Assembly: GCA_002709385.1 (NCBI GenBank)
Contig: PAQS01000019.1
Coordinates: 186,001 to 250,000 of the forward strand
DNA from: Waddliaceae bacterium
GTDB lineage: Bacteria; Chlamydiota; Chlamydiia; Chlamydiales; GCA-2709385
Direction: 5' to 3'
Length of the DNA: 64,000 bases
The translations under genes were made by a program, and so were the position numbers. How positions within the stretch are numbered: the stretch's first letter is position 1; each line of letters opens with the position of its first letter. The notes beneath the pieces are model-generated. The model was not told where the DNA came from, searched no databases, and was given only the letters and a program-made list of their open reading frames with translations. Below are positions 27,104 through 35,285 of the stretch, one piece after another.

Positions 27104-28639
27104 TTATGACGTTGGGTACCAAGTACGGTCTTGTAGATAAAATGAGCTTTGATATTTTCCACGATTTGAGCTCCATTTGATCTCTTGTTTATTATCGATG
27201 AATGGATTGCTTTGTAAAAGAAACTCGTGGAACTCTCGAGCGTTTTTAGTGGAATCTGCCTGAAACTCTAAGTCTATTCGAATTTGATAATGGTCTTTTG
27301 GGCGTTGTTTTGATGGGCTACGGACGATTTGATAATTGAAGTGACAAATATTTATCAAAGGCGAGCTTGGGCTACTACCTTGCTCTGCAGATGCAAGCCA
27401 AGCCAAAACATCAGAAACAAGAGGGAACTGAGGAAGCAGGGGGATTTCGGTACCTGTTGAGGTTGTTTCTTTCTTTATTTTCTCAACACGTAAATGAATT
27501 TCTTCCGGCGAAAGATTTTCAATCGGCAGAGGATCTTCTTTGGGGAATAACTTTTGCTCTAGCTCTTTGTGATTGAGTTGAGCTGCGCTAAGAAGATTTG
27601 CATACTCAAATTGCAGATCTCGAGTGGATGACTGTTGTTGCTGTGTATAATAAAGCAAAGAGGCGATCAATAAAGCTGCGCATGAGAATAAAACGGGAAT
27701 AAGCCCTCTTCCTGTTCGGCGGTAAGGAGAGGTGAATGCTTGCTCTTCCTGGCGAAGATTTAACTTGGGCTGTTCCAGCGGGAGGCTGCATAGTGCAACT
27801 CCAATAGAAGGGGCAAACTGTGCAGCGTTATCTGGTATTTGTTCAAACTTAGGAATTAAAATTTCTGTGTTTAGTATTGTTTTTAAGTTTTGAGACACCG
27901 CACTTGTTTGTTTTTCTGCGCCAAATAAATAAATGGAGAGTTTGTTTTTTGCGAAGGCGTGGTTGCGTAGTGAGTAGTAAGCTTGTAAAACCTCACTAGA
28001 CCAAGCTTTGTGCTCTTTACTGCTGTTGTTTTCGGGGTTTATTTGTGAAAAACCAAGAGGAATTTCATGGTGAGCCAGGGCTTGCTTGTTTACACAAAGA
28101 ACAAGGTGTGTGCTGCTTTGTCCTAAATGAAGGATAATTGCTGCTTCTGTTGGATTGTCTAAAAACGTCCCTGCAAAAGATGCAATTCCTTGGGGAACGG
28201 TGCTTAAAACTTCTGGATCTAAAGACAGTTCAGTTAAAGTGTCTAAAAATTTTTTGGCGCTTTCTTTTTTTGTGCTGTGTATAGCAAGTGTACTATTTTC
28301 TTCTGTTTGCGAGACAATACTCCAGTCCATAAGAGCGTCTTCCAGTGGATAGGGTAGAAAGGGTTCTACTTGGAAGCGGTAAGCAGCCTCTATGGCTTGT
28401 TTTTTCGAGAGTTTTACTGTCAGTTGTCGAATAAGACAAGAAGATCCTGGCATTGCGCACGAAATAAGGCAGTCGGAAGGGAGCTTTTTTAATGAACTTG
28501 ATAGAGAGCTTAAATCAACTTGAACGAGTTGCTCAATGTAGGGGGTTGATTTTAAGTAATTAACACGGGCAATAAATGCTTGAGACCCGTCTAAATAAAC
28601 CCCGGCACATGATTCAGCGATAGGATGAAAGTCGTTCAT
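27104..28639 (-). CDS. PilM-PilN/GspL-like platform protein (CT646 position)
   Basis: An about 511-residue protein. Residues 1-300 look like an actin-like PilM/GspL cytoplasmic domain: YLDGSQAFIARV at the start, ISCAMPGSSCLIRQLTVKLSKKQ as in the PilM core, and AIILHLGQSSTHLVL as the phosphate-binding loop. A membrane helix near residues 315-335 (LIPVLFSCAALLIASLLYY) is followed by a coiled coil and a ferredoxin-like periplasmic part like PilN or GspL. Start ATG 28639 is taken over the TTG two codons upstream. It heads the CT646-CT647-CT648-ygfA run. Role in a type II secretion or pilus-like machine is inferred. Confidence 0.65.
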   Translation of the reverse strand: MNDFHPIAESCAGVYLDGSQAFIARVNYLKSTPYIEQLVQVDLSSLSSSLKKLPSDCLISCAMPGSSCLIRQLTVKLSKKQAIEAAYRFQVEPFLPYPLEDALMDWSIVSQTEENSTLAIHSTKKESAKKFLDTLTELSLDPEVLSTVPQGIASFAGTFLDNPTEAAIILHLGQSSTHLVLCVNKQALAHHEIPLGFSQINPENNSSKEHKAWSSEVLQAYYSLRNHAFAKNKLSIYLFGAEKQTSAVSQNLKTILNTEILIPKFEQIPDNAAQFAPSIGVALCSLPLEQPKLNLRQEEQAFTSPYRRTGRGLIPVLFSCAALLIASLLYYTQQQQSSTRDLQFEYANLLSAAQLNHKELEQKLFPKEDPLPIENLSPEEIHLRVEKIKKETTSTGTEIPLLPQFPLVSDVLAWLASAEQGSSPSSPLINICHFNYQIVRSPSKQRPKDHYQIRIDLEFQADSTKNAREFHEFLLQSNPFIDNKQEIKWSSNRGKYQSSFYLQDRTWYPTS

Positions 28640-28800
28640 GAACAATTAACCGCTAAAGAAAATTAAAGTATATGAACATAAAGTATTTGGGATATAATAT
28701 CAATGTTTTTATATTAAACAAAAATTGTGAGATTATTGATAAAAAACCCAAGCAAAAGAGTATGATTTTTTTGATTGGGTTTTAGATAAGAGCTGATTGA

Positions 28801-29391
28801 TCAAGCTTTTTGTCGCCAGCTGGCTCCTAGTAACCAAGATTCATCCATAATATCTTTGAAATCTTCGGCTGAACACTCTACATCAAAAATTGCAGCGGAC
28901 TGAGTGCAACTTGTGCTTTGTCGGTAAGCCTGGCGACTTCCTACAGCGAATGCGGATTCTTCACGGCTTGGGTCTACCCAAAGGCGAATAGGGAGGTTTG
29001 GGTTGTCGTTTAACTTAGCTTGAGTTTCGTTGCCTCGATAAACAAGAAGTTTGTAAATACCTTGTATTTGCTTACTGTTTCTTGTTAGTGGAGTAGTGTT
29101 TGTTGTTTCTATGTTTTTTGGACTAAGAATTTTTGGTAGTGTAAGAAGGGGTTCTTCTTCATTCCAGTATTTGCGAATTCCTGCAAAAGCGAGGGCGGCA
29201 ACCCCTAAGACAGAGCCTGCTAATAATAGGAGTTGGCTTCCGCTGTAGCCTGAATTTTCTTCATCATCACCGTCTATTGTTTGTGCTGCAACCGAGTGTG
29301 AGAGCCACGAAGCTGTTAATGTGCTAGCTATGATAGCCCCGTTTAAACAATTTGTGACAAAATCTGAGTTTGTTGTTCCGCCAATGTTCAT
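28801..29391 (-). CDS. Hypothetical membrane protein
   Basis: A 196-residue protein of unknown family. One or two hydrophobic segments lie at residues about 17-33 and 50-67 (SQLLLLAGSVLGVAALAFAGI), giving an N-terminal hairpin or anchor. The C-terminal ~100 residues are polar with ADTE-like acidic patches and cysteines. AAGGGG lies eight bases before the ATG, so translation is likely. It is isolated between the platform gene cluster and the yggT-dus operon. Start-adjacent poly-polar residues (MNIGGTTNSDF) do not form a normal signal peptide. Confidence 0.65.
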   Translation of the reverse strand: MNIGGTTNSDFVTNCLNGAIIASTLTASWLSHSVAAQTIDGDDEENSGYSGSQLLLLAGSVLGVAALAFAGIRKYWNEEEPLLTLPKILSPKNIETTNTTPLTRNSKQIQGIYKLLVYRGNETQAKLNDNPNLPIRLWVDPSREESAFAVGSRQAYRQSTSCTQSAAIFDVECSAEDFKDIMDESWLLGASWRQKA

Positions 29392-29581
29392 TGAAATCCC
29401 CTTAGAATATTAACTAGAAAAAATAAAAAAAACATTAGCCACTATCTAATAACGCTTTAACTACTGATAATCAAGAAAAATCTTGCTTTTGTTGCGTTAG
29501 GTTATTTTTTTTATTATGATGCATATTAGAGAGGATGGAAGGGTCTAATAATAAAAATCTCTTCCTCTGGGGAGTGTATAA

Positions 29582-29686
29582 ATGAAATCAGACGGAGATC
29601 ATGGGCTTGGAGACAAAAATACTATATTTTTGTATAGTCTTGTGTTTGTTTTATTTATAATAGTGATTATTACCCTTTTTACATAA
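29582..29686 (+). CDS. Small single-helix membrane protein (34 residues)
   Basis: ATG at 29582 to TAA at 29684-29686. A polar, Asp/Gly-rich N-terminus (MKSDGDHGLGDKN) leads to one hydrophobic helix (FLYSLVFVLFIIVIITLF) and a very short tail. A good GGGGAG ribosome site stands upstream, and yggT starts five bases after the stop, so it is probably the first gene of the yggT-dus-acyP operon. Function unknown. Confidence 0.55.
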   Translation: MKSDGDHGLGDKNTIFLYSLVFVLFIIVIITLFT

Positions 29687-29691
29687 GGTAG

Positions 29692-29949
29692 TTGAGCTTG
29701 GGTCTAGTAGAAATCGTTCAGTTATTTTTTCTGATTTATACTTTGATGCTTTTTGTTCGTATTTTAAGTTCGTGGATCCCAGAGCTTCACGAACTAGAGT
29801 TAATGGCATGGGTTTGTGGGGCGACGGATCCTTATTTGGATTTATTTCGCCGCATTATTCCCCCTATTGGGATGATGGACATTAGCCCGTTGTTTGCTTT
29901 TATCGCGCTCCATTTTGTAGAAAAAATTATATTAATGTTGATCATATGA
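29692..29949 (+). CDS. yggT: YggT-family membrane protein
   Basis: An 85-residue two-helix inner-membrane protein of the YGGT family. Residues 5-22 are the first helix (VEIVQLFFLIYTLMLFVRIL), SSWIP near residue 26 is the conserved family turn, and DPYLDLFRRIIPPIG near residue 46 is the second signature. Starts at TTG 29692 with AAGGT upstream. Overlaps dus by four bases (ATGA). YggT proteins are implicated in envelope or osmotic functions; the exact role is unknown. Confidence 0.9.
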   Translation: MSLGLVEIVQLFFLIYTLMLFVRILSSWIPELHELELMAWVCGATDPYLDLFRRIIPPIGMMDISPLFAFIALHFVEKIILMLII

Positions 29950-30944
29950 CTTCTTCTCTTGCAGATCCTATTCGCCTTGGATCGTTGCTTTTACCTAATC
30001 GGGTTTTTTACTCTCCTTTGGCTGGTTGTTCAGACTTTCCTTTTCGTCAGATGTCGGCTCGGTTTTCTCCGGGTTTGATTTATTGTGAAATGGTGAAGAT
30101 GGATGCTCTTGTTCGTAACGACCCTACAACCCTGCATATATTAGATTATAATAGTGATATGCATCCCATTGGCGGGCAGATTGTTGGAGCTAAAAGGCAT
30201 TTAGCTGGGCAAGCTGCTAAAATTATTGAAGATCTTGGCTTTGATGTCTTAGATCTAAATTGTGGATGTCCTGTTGATAAAGTCACTAAAGACGGTGGTG
30301 GTTCGGGTTTGTTGAAAAACCCTGAGCAAATTGGCGATATTATTGCCGAGATGGTTGCTGCTGTGAAAATTCCTGTTACGGTCAAAATTCGTGCCGGTTG
30401 GGATGAAAAAAATATTTGCGCAGGAGAAATCACGCGAATTGCAGAAGAGGCTGGTGCTAAAGCAATTGCTATCCATGGAAGAACGCGGGTACAGGCTTAT
30501 CGGGGTCCAGCTAACTGGGACTATATTCGCGAGGCAAAAGAAGCTGCGCGGAATATTTTAGTGATTGGAAATGGAGATGTTTTTTCGGCAGAAGCGGCTC
30601 ACGCAATGAAAGAACAAACTGGCTGTGATATCGTGTTGGCGTCTAGAGGAACTCTTGGTCACCCATATCTTGCTGAAGATGTTTGCCGTTACGCAAAAGG
30701 CTTGCCTGTTTTAGAAAGAACAATTGATGAATCGATTGAGTTACTTAAGCAGCATTTCGCTTTGTCTAGAATGTATTATCGTCCTAAAAAAGCGGTAACA
30801 GACATGCGAAGGATTGCTTGTTGGTATTTAAAAAAATCAGCGGCAAATAAGGACTTCCGAAAAGCGTTTAGTAAAGCATCGAGCTTGTCTGAAGTTGAAG
30901 AGTTGCTTGGTGATTTATCTCAATTATGTGCATGCGCAGCGTAA
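29946..30944 (+). CDS. dus: tRNA-dihydrouridine synthase
   Basis: FMN-dependent enzyme that reduces uridine to dihydrouridine in tRNA D-loops. The 332-residue protein has the TIM-barrel start RVFYSPLAGCSDFPFRQM, the catalytic-cysteine motif DLNCGCPVDKV (about residue 103), VKIRAGWD and HGRTR (flavin and tRNA contacts), and IGNGDV. Matches chlamydial CT644 (yohI). Coupled to yggT upstream; an acylphosphatase gene follows almost directly. Confidence 0.97.
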   Translation: MTSSLADPIRLGSLLLPNRVFYSPLAGCSDFPFRQMSARFSPGLIYCEMVKMDALVRNDPTTLHILDYNSDMHPIGGQIVGAKRHLAGQAAKIIEDLGFDVLDLNCGCPVDKVTKDGGGSGLLKNPEQIGDIIAEMVAAVKIPVTVKIRAGWDEKNICAGEITRIAEEAGAKAIAIHGRTRVQAYRGPANWDYIREAKEAARNILVIGNGDVFSAEAAHAMKEQTGCDIVLASRGTLGHPYLAEDVCRYAKGLPVLERTIDESIELLKQHFALSRMYYRPKKAVTDMRRIACWYLKKSAANKDFRKAFSKASSLSEVEELLGDLSQLCACAA

Positions 30945-30967
30945 AATTAGTGGAGCAAGAGAGTTTT

Positions 30968-31267
30968 ATGAAAAGCGGAGGTTTGTCAGAACTTTATTGT
31001 GAGATGCATTCAATTGTTCGTGGGCAAGTTCAAGGGGTGTGTTTTCGCGCAACAACACAACATCATGCTCAAAAGCTTGGGCTTGTGGGGACGGTGAAAA
31101 ACCTTGCTGATGGAACGGTTGAAATCTATGCACAGGGAGAGAGAGAGCTTTTAGAAAAACTCTTAAGTGCCTTAAAGTCTGATGCTGGCTTTGCTCGAGT
31201 TGATGGAATTTCAAGTGATTATTTCCCCTTAAAACACAGCTTTAGGTCTTTTGAGGTCATCTTTTAG
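30968..31267 (+). CDS. acyP: Acylphosphatase
   Basis: A small enzyme of 99 residues that hydrolyses acyl phosphates. The active-site loop is VRGQVQGVCFRATTQ with the phosphate-binding Arg near residue 27, and VKNLADGTVE supplies the catalytic Asn. I took the ATG at 30968; an earlier ATG at 30926 overlaps the dus stop, and a later one at 31003 is closer to the usual ~90-residue length. Last gene of the yggT-dus run. Confidence 0.9.
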   Translation: MKSGGLSELYCEMHSIVRGQVQGVCFRATTQHHAQKLGLVGTVKNLADGTVEIYAQGERELLEKLLSALKSDAGFARVDGISSDYFPLKHSFRSFEVIF

Positions 31268-31378
31268 GTAGTTCCATAACCCTAAACAACTTCTATCTTT
31301 TCAAAAACACTTTCCAAAGATGTCTCTTCTCTGTTAGAGTGCGGAGTGATAAGTCTGCACGACCAGCAGGGGCCGAAC

Positions 31379-33214
31379 ATGACCAAAGATGAGCTTGAGG
31401 GCAATAGTAAGCCCGTTTACGACGTTGAAATTCCTGATTTAGAGTACTTTATTAAACAAATTGATTGTCGAGATGGTTGCCCGGTCAATACCGATGGTCG
31501 GGGCTATATGATGGCCTTGCATCAAGGAGATGTTCTCGAGGCTTATAAAATTGCTCGTGGACCAAATCCGTTTGCATCAATTTGTGGTTTAATATGCGGT
31601 GCTCCTTGTGAAGTTGCTTGTCGACGCGATAGAGTAGATAAAACCCTAACAATTCGTGCTCAAAAACGTTACATTGATGAATGGTTTGGTTTAGATAAAG
31701 AAGCGCATATCAAATCTCTAGAATATAGTTATGCTAGAGGAAGCACTAAGCCCAAGCCTCTTGGAATAAAAGTAGCCTGTATTGGTGCAGGAGTGGCCTC
31801 TTTGACTTGTGCCCATGATTTACTTCGATTGGGATATGAAGTAGACGTATATGAGCAAATGGCTTTGCCGGGTGGGATGCTTACTTATGGGGTTCCGAAT
31901 TATCGCCTAAAGAATGACATTGTTGTTGCAGAGTGCGCGGCAATCGAGCATCTGGGGGCGAAAATCTATTATAACACAAAAGTTGGTCGAGACATCACTT
32001 TAGGTGACCTTGAAGAGAAATACGATGCTGTGTTTATCGGGAATGGTTTATGGAAATCTCGAGAACTTCCTGTAAAAGGTGCCGATGCTCCAGATATTAT
32101 TCGCGGTGTAGAATATTTAAAAGTTCTTGATAGCAAACGTCGCTGGAAGGTTGGTGAACGTGTTGTTGTTATTGGAGGGGGTAACGTTGCGTTTGACGTG
32201 GCCCGTTCTTCTGTTCGAAATGGGGCAAAGCAAGTAACGATGACTTGTTTAGAGTCTAGAGACGAGCAGACGGCTGACGAGTTTGAGATTGAAGATGGTG
32301 TTGAAGAAGGTATTAAAATCATCAATCGAGTTGGTCCGATTTCTGTAGAACGCGATGCTTCTGGAAAAATTAGTGGTTTAAGGGTTCAGGAAATCTACTC
32401 CTTGTTTGATCACCAAGGTCGTTTTTCTCCAAAATTTGTTCCTAATGCTCAATATGTCATTCCTTGTGACACAATTGCTTTGGCTATTGGTCAAAGTATG
32501 GACATGAGTCTTTTTGAGGGTTGGGGTCGGGTGAATGAGCTTGAGATGGAGCGCGGTGTTATCAAAGTTGAAGCGGGAACTGGTCGAACATCTGTCTCAG
32601 GTATTTATGCAGGAGGAGATGGGGCGTATGGTCCAGCATTATTCATTACTGCGATACGTCATGGGCAAGAATCAGCTCGCGCTATAGATGCAGATTTAAG
32701 GGGAACAAAGCCTTATAAAGAGTTTGTTGGTGAGTTTCAAACAATCCCCCCGATGCGAGATAAAGAGTATTTAAGAACCCAGTGGAGCTTGCCAACAATG
32801 CAAGATCCAGAAACTCGCCGCCACAACTTAAACGTAGTTGAAAATACTTACACAGAAGCAGAGGCTAGAGAGCAGGCAAGTCGCTGTTTGCAGTGTCATA
32901 CATCTCCCGTTTTTGATGGAAACCTCTGTATTAAATGTAATGGTTGTGTTGATGTGTGCCCTACAAGGTGTTTAAAGCTTATTCCTTTGTCGCAGTTAAA
33001 CATGGAAATGCAAAACGGGGCAATGAAGGTGGCTGTAGATAACTATTATGGGATCGAGTCTGGTGAAATTGAATCTGATGAGCTGGATGTAATAGGGTCA
33101 GCTATGTTAAAAGATGAAGATTTATGTATACGTTGTGGTTTGTGCGCGGAAAAGTGCCCTACACAAGCTGTGACAATGGATGTAATGAACTATTCGTTTA
33201 GGTGGATAGGTTAA
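31379..33214 (+). CDS. FAD/NAD(P) and 4Fe-4S oxidoreductase (GltD-like)
   Basis: A 611-residue cytoplasmic flavoprotein. The N-terminal Fe-S domain (about 20-120) has CRDGC and CGLICGAPCEVACRR, as in GltD and dihydropyrimidine dehydrogenase. Two Rossmann folds follow, for FAD (GAGVASLTCAHDLL) and NAD(P)H (GGGNVAFDVARS). The C-terminus carries two [4Fe-4S] sites, CIKCNGCVDVCP and CIRCGLCAEKCP, with an extra CLQCH before them. There is no GltB partner gene, and the gene heads the Rieske/cytochrome b/cbb3 operon, so it probably feeds electrons to, or draws them from, the quinone pool or a ferredoxin. I chose ATG 31379 with AGGGG upstream. Confidence 0.88.
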   Translation: MTKDELEGNSKPVYDVEIPDLEYFIKQIDCRDGCPVNTDGRGYMMALHQGDVLEAYKIARGPNPFASICGLICGAPCEVACRRDRVDKTLTIRAQKRYIDEWFGLDKEAHIKSLEYSYARGSTKPKPLGIKVACIGAGVASLTCAHDLLRLGYEVDVYEQMALPGGMLTYGVPNYRLKNDIVVAECAAIEHLGAKIYYNTKVGRDITLGDLEEKYDAVFIGNGLWKSRELPVKGADAPDIIRGVEYLKVLDSKRRWKVGERVVVIGGGNVAFDVARSSVRNGAKQVTMTCLESRDEQTADEFEIEDGVEEGIKIINRVGPISVERDASGKISGLRVQEIYSLFDHQGRFSPKFVPNAQYVIPCDTIALAIGQSMDMSLFEGWGRVNELEMERGVIKVEAGTGRTSVSGIYAGGDGAYGPALFITAIRHGQESARAIDADLRGTKPYKEFVGEFQTIPPMRDKEYLRTQWSLPTMQDPETRRHNLNVVENTYTEAEAREQASRCLQCHTSPVFDGNLCIKCNGCVDVCPTRCLKLIPLSQLNMEMQNGAMKVAVDNYYGIESGEIESDELDVIGSAMLKDEDLCIRCGLCAEKCPTQAVTMDVMNYSFRWIG

Positions 33215-33218
33215 CTTA

Positions 33219-33353
33219 GTGGGTTACTTGATAGCTTTTTCTGTAGTTGGAGCTTTGGTTGCGTTTTTAATATTTACTTATTTTCATAGAAGCGGCCATT
33301 TTGAGGATTTGGAAGATATAAAATTTCAAATGTTCAGAGAAAAAGATCAGTAG
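33219..33353 (+). CDS. ccoS: CcoS-like cbb3 oxidase maturation protein
   Basis: A 44-residue single-helix protein starting at GTG 33219, four bases after the previous stop; an in-frame TAG just upstream rules out a longer start. The helix is LIAFSVVGALVAFLIFTYF, followed by SGHFEDLEDIKFQMF, which fits the CcoS signature (SGQFDDLExPAxRiL). CcoS is needed to put haem and copper into cbb3 oxidase. The oxidase subunits lie downstream in this operon, which supports the assignment. Confidence 0.75.
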   Translation: MGYLIAFSVVGALVAFLIFTYFHRSGHFEDLEDIKFQMFREKDQ

Positions 33354-33392
33354 TAGCCTGTTAGGGCGGAGTTGGGATAAGGAGAAAGAGTT

Positions 33393-33902
33393 GTGCCTAG
33401 ATACAGGAATTCGCTCAATATAGACAGCAAAAGCAATGATAATCAAGTTTCTCGGAGATCGTTTTTGGCGTTGCTTGGTGTCGCTGCCGGGCTGGGAGTT
33501 GCTCAGTTAGCTGGGGGTGCTTTATTAGGGTTTTTGTATCCTAACGCTCTTAAAACTCCACCTAGTGTATTTAGTTTAGGAAGACCGGAAGAGGTTTTGG
33601 CTAAAGAAGGAAAGCTCTTTATCCAAAAATATAAAGTATTTGTTGAAGTTAAGTCGGGAAAATTGCGCTGCCAAACAGCAGTTTGTACACATTTAGGTTG
33701 TACAGTTAATGCTGTTGAAACGGGTTATGCGTGTCCTTGTCATGGTTCAACTTATGATCTTGTGGGAGATAACGTAAGTGGTCCAGCTCCAAGGCCTCTT
33801 GTTTTTTTCCAGGCCTACAAAGGTGCATCTGGTGAGATTTTGGTAGATAAATCTAGACAAATTCATGAAGCATCAGAAGCTTGGTATGTTCCAGTTGCCT
33901 AA
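33393..33902 (+). CDS. Rieske iron-sulfur protein with twin-arginine signal
   Basis: A 169-residue subunit of a quinol:cytochrome c oxidoreductase, starting at GTG. The N-terminus carries a Tat signal [11 protein letters not shown] at residues 21-31 and a helix that would stay as a membrane anchor. The [2Fe-2S] ligands are in CTHLGC and CPCHGS (Cys/His pairs) near residues 107-127, with GPAPRPL after them. Cytochrome b follows 40 bases downstream. Tat export would be by the TatA/TatC pair at 15114-16258. Confidence 0.96.
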   Translation: MPRYRNSLNIDSKSNDNQVSRRSFLALLGVAAGLGVAQLAGGALLGFLYPNALKTPPSVFSLGRPEEVLAKEGKLFIQKYKVFVEVKSGKLRCQTAVCTHLGCTVNAVETGYACPCHGSTYDLVGDNVSGPAPRPLVFFQAYKGASGEILVDKSRQIHEASEAWYVPVA

Positions 33903-33942
33903 GGAGAAAGTGTGAAGTATTTATTTGGGAGAAGAACGACTC

Positions 33943-35268
33943 ATGGCTGATTTCAAAGGACGCCCCCGGGAGAGCTGGCTTAGCCACTTTCAGAATATGC
34001 CGAAGGCATTTGTTCGCTCGATTTTTCGCCACAACTATCCGAATAACGATGTTGATCGATCTGAAATTGTTTTTAAAAACTTCTTCTTACACTTTCATCC
34101 GGTTAAGTGTCATAAAAATTCGATAGACCCGTTTTACACACTGGGATTGGGAACAATTGCATTTTGCTTGTTTCTTCTTTTGGTGATAACTGGTGTGGTT
34201 TTGATGTTCTATTACATACCAGCTGAAGATAGAGCTTATGAAATTATGAAGGATTGGCAAGACACAACACCATTTGCCATGATGTTTCGTAATATGCACC
34301 GCTGGGGCGCCCATATGATGGTGCTTTTTGTGTTTTTGCACATGTCGCGTGTTTTCTACACGGGTTCTTATAAAGGAGAAAGAAAGTTTAATTGGGTCAT
34401 AGGTGTAATACTTATGGTCTGTACTTTATTGCTTTCTTTTACTGGTTATCTACTTCCTTGGGATCAGTTAGCTTTTTGGGCGATTACTGTTGGGTCTGAA
34501 ATTGCAGGGTATGCACCGGGTATTCCTGGAATGGAGCACAACATTAACCGATTAATGTTAATTGCTTCGACAAGTGTGGGACAAGACGCTCTCATTCGTT
34601 TCTATGTTCTTCATGTTGCTGTTTTACCTATCGCAGCGGGTACTTTAATTGGTGTTCACTTTTGGCGCGTGAGAAAAGATGGTGGGTTATCCAGGCCTGC
34701 TGATCGATATCGCCCCGACCCAATACGCGTTGTGCAGAGATCGGATACTAAAGAAGTTTATGCTCCAGGAGCAAAAAGAACATACGGCTTGATGGAGCTT
34801 GTTCGTGGAACATGTCCAACAGTTGATAAAGGACCATATAACTTTGTTTTTACTTGGCCGAATTTGCTAAGGGCTGAACTTGTTGTGTTCATGTTCACGG
34901 TTGTTCTTTTGTTTGGTTTGGCTTTCATTGATGCGCCTTTAGAAGAGCCTGCAAACCCTTTTAAGCCGCCTAACCCTTCTAAAGCACCTTGGTACTTTCT
35001 TGGTTTACAAGAAATGGTTGCTTACGATGCTTTTTGGGGAGGGGTTGGAATTCCAGGATTAATCGTTTTAGGTTTAGCTGTTATTCCTTATTTAGATCGC
35101 AATCCACATGGAGATGGGGTTTGGTTCCACCGTAGTCGTTTTCAGGCTATTTTTTGGTACACCTTTTTTATGACCTCTCAGGCGATTTTAGTAATTGTAG
35201 GAACTTTTTTCCGTGGTGCGAATTGGGGATGGATTATCCCTTGGACCGAAAACTATGCTCGACATTGA
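33943..35268 (+). CDS. Cytochrome b (b6/b type, N- and C-terminal parts fused)
   Basis: A 441-residue inner-membrane subunit that carries two b-haems and the quinone sites of the bc-type complex. The haem ligands are paired in MHRWGAHMMVLFVFLHMSRVF and LHVAVLPIAAGTLIGVHF, with the usual 13-15 residue spacing. FTGYLLPWDQLAFWA and PSKAPWYFLGLQEM (the PEWY-like region, here PWYF) mark the Qo side. The C-terminal IV-subunit part continues in the same frame. I chose ATG 33943 over TTG 33925 for the GGGAG site. No cytochrome c1 gene is seen; the next gene supplies the c haems. Confidence 0.95.
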   Translation: MADFKGRPRESWLSHFQNMPKAFVRSIFRHNYPNNDVDRSEIVFKNFFLHFHPVKCHKNSIDPFYTLGLGTIAFCLFLLLVITGVVLMFYYIPAEDRAYEIMKDWQDTTPFAMMFRNMHRWGAHMMVLFVFLHMSRVFYTGSYKGERKFNWVIGVILMVCTLLLSFTGYLLPWDQLAFWAITVGSEIAGYAPGIPGMEHNINRLMLIASTSVGQDALIRFYVLHVAVLPIAAGTLIGVHFWRVRKDGGLSRPADRYRPDPIRVVQRSDTKEVYAPGAKRTYGLMELVRGTCPTVDKGPYNFVFTWPNLLRAELVVFMFTVVLLFGLAFIDAPLEEPANPFKPPNPSKAPWYFLGLQEMVAYDAFWGGVGIPGLIVLGLAVIPYLDRNPHGDGVWFHRSRFQAIFWYTFFMTSQAILVIVGTFFRGANWGWIIPWTENYARH

Positions 35269-35285
35269 TTTAAGGAGATTGAGGG

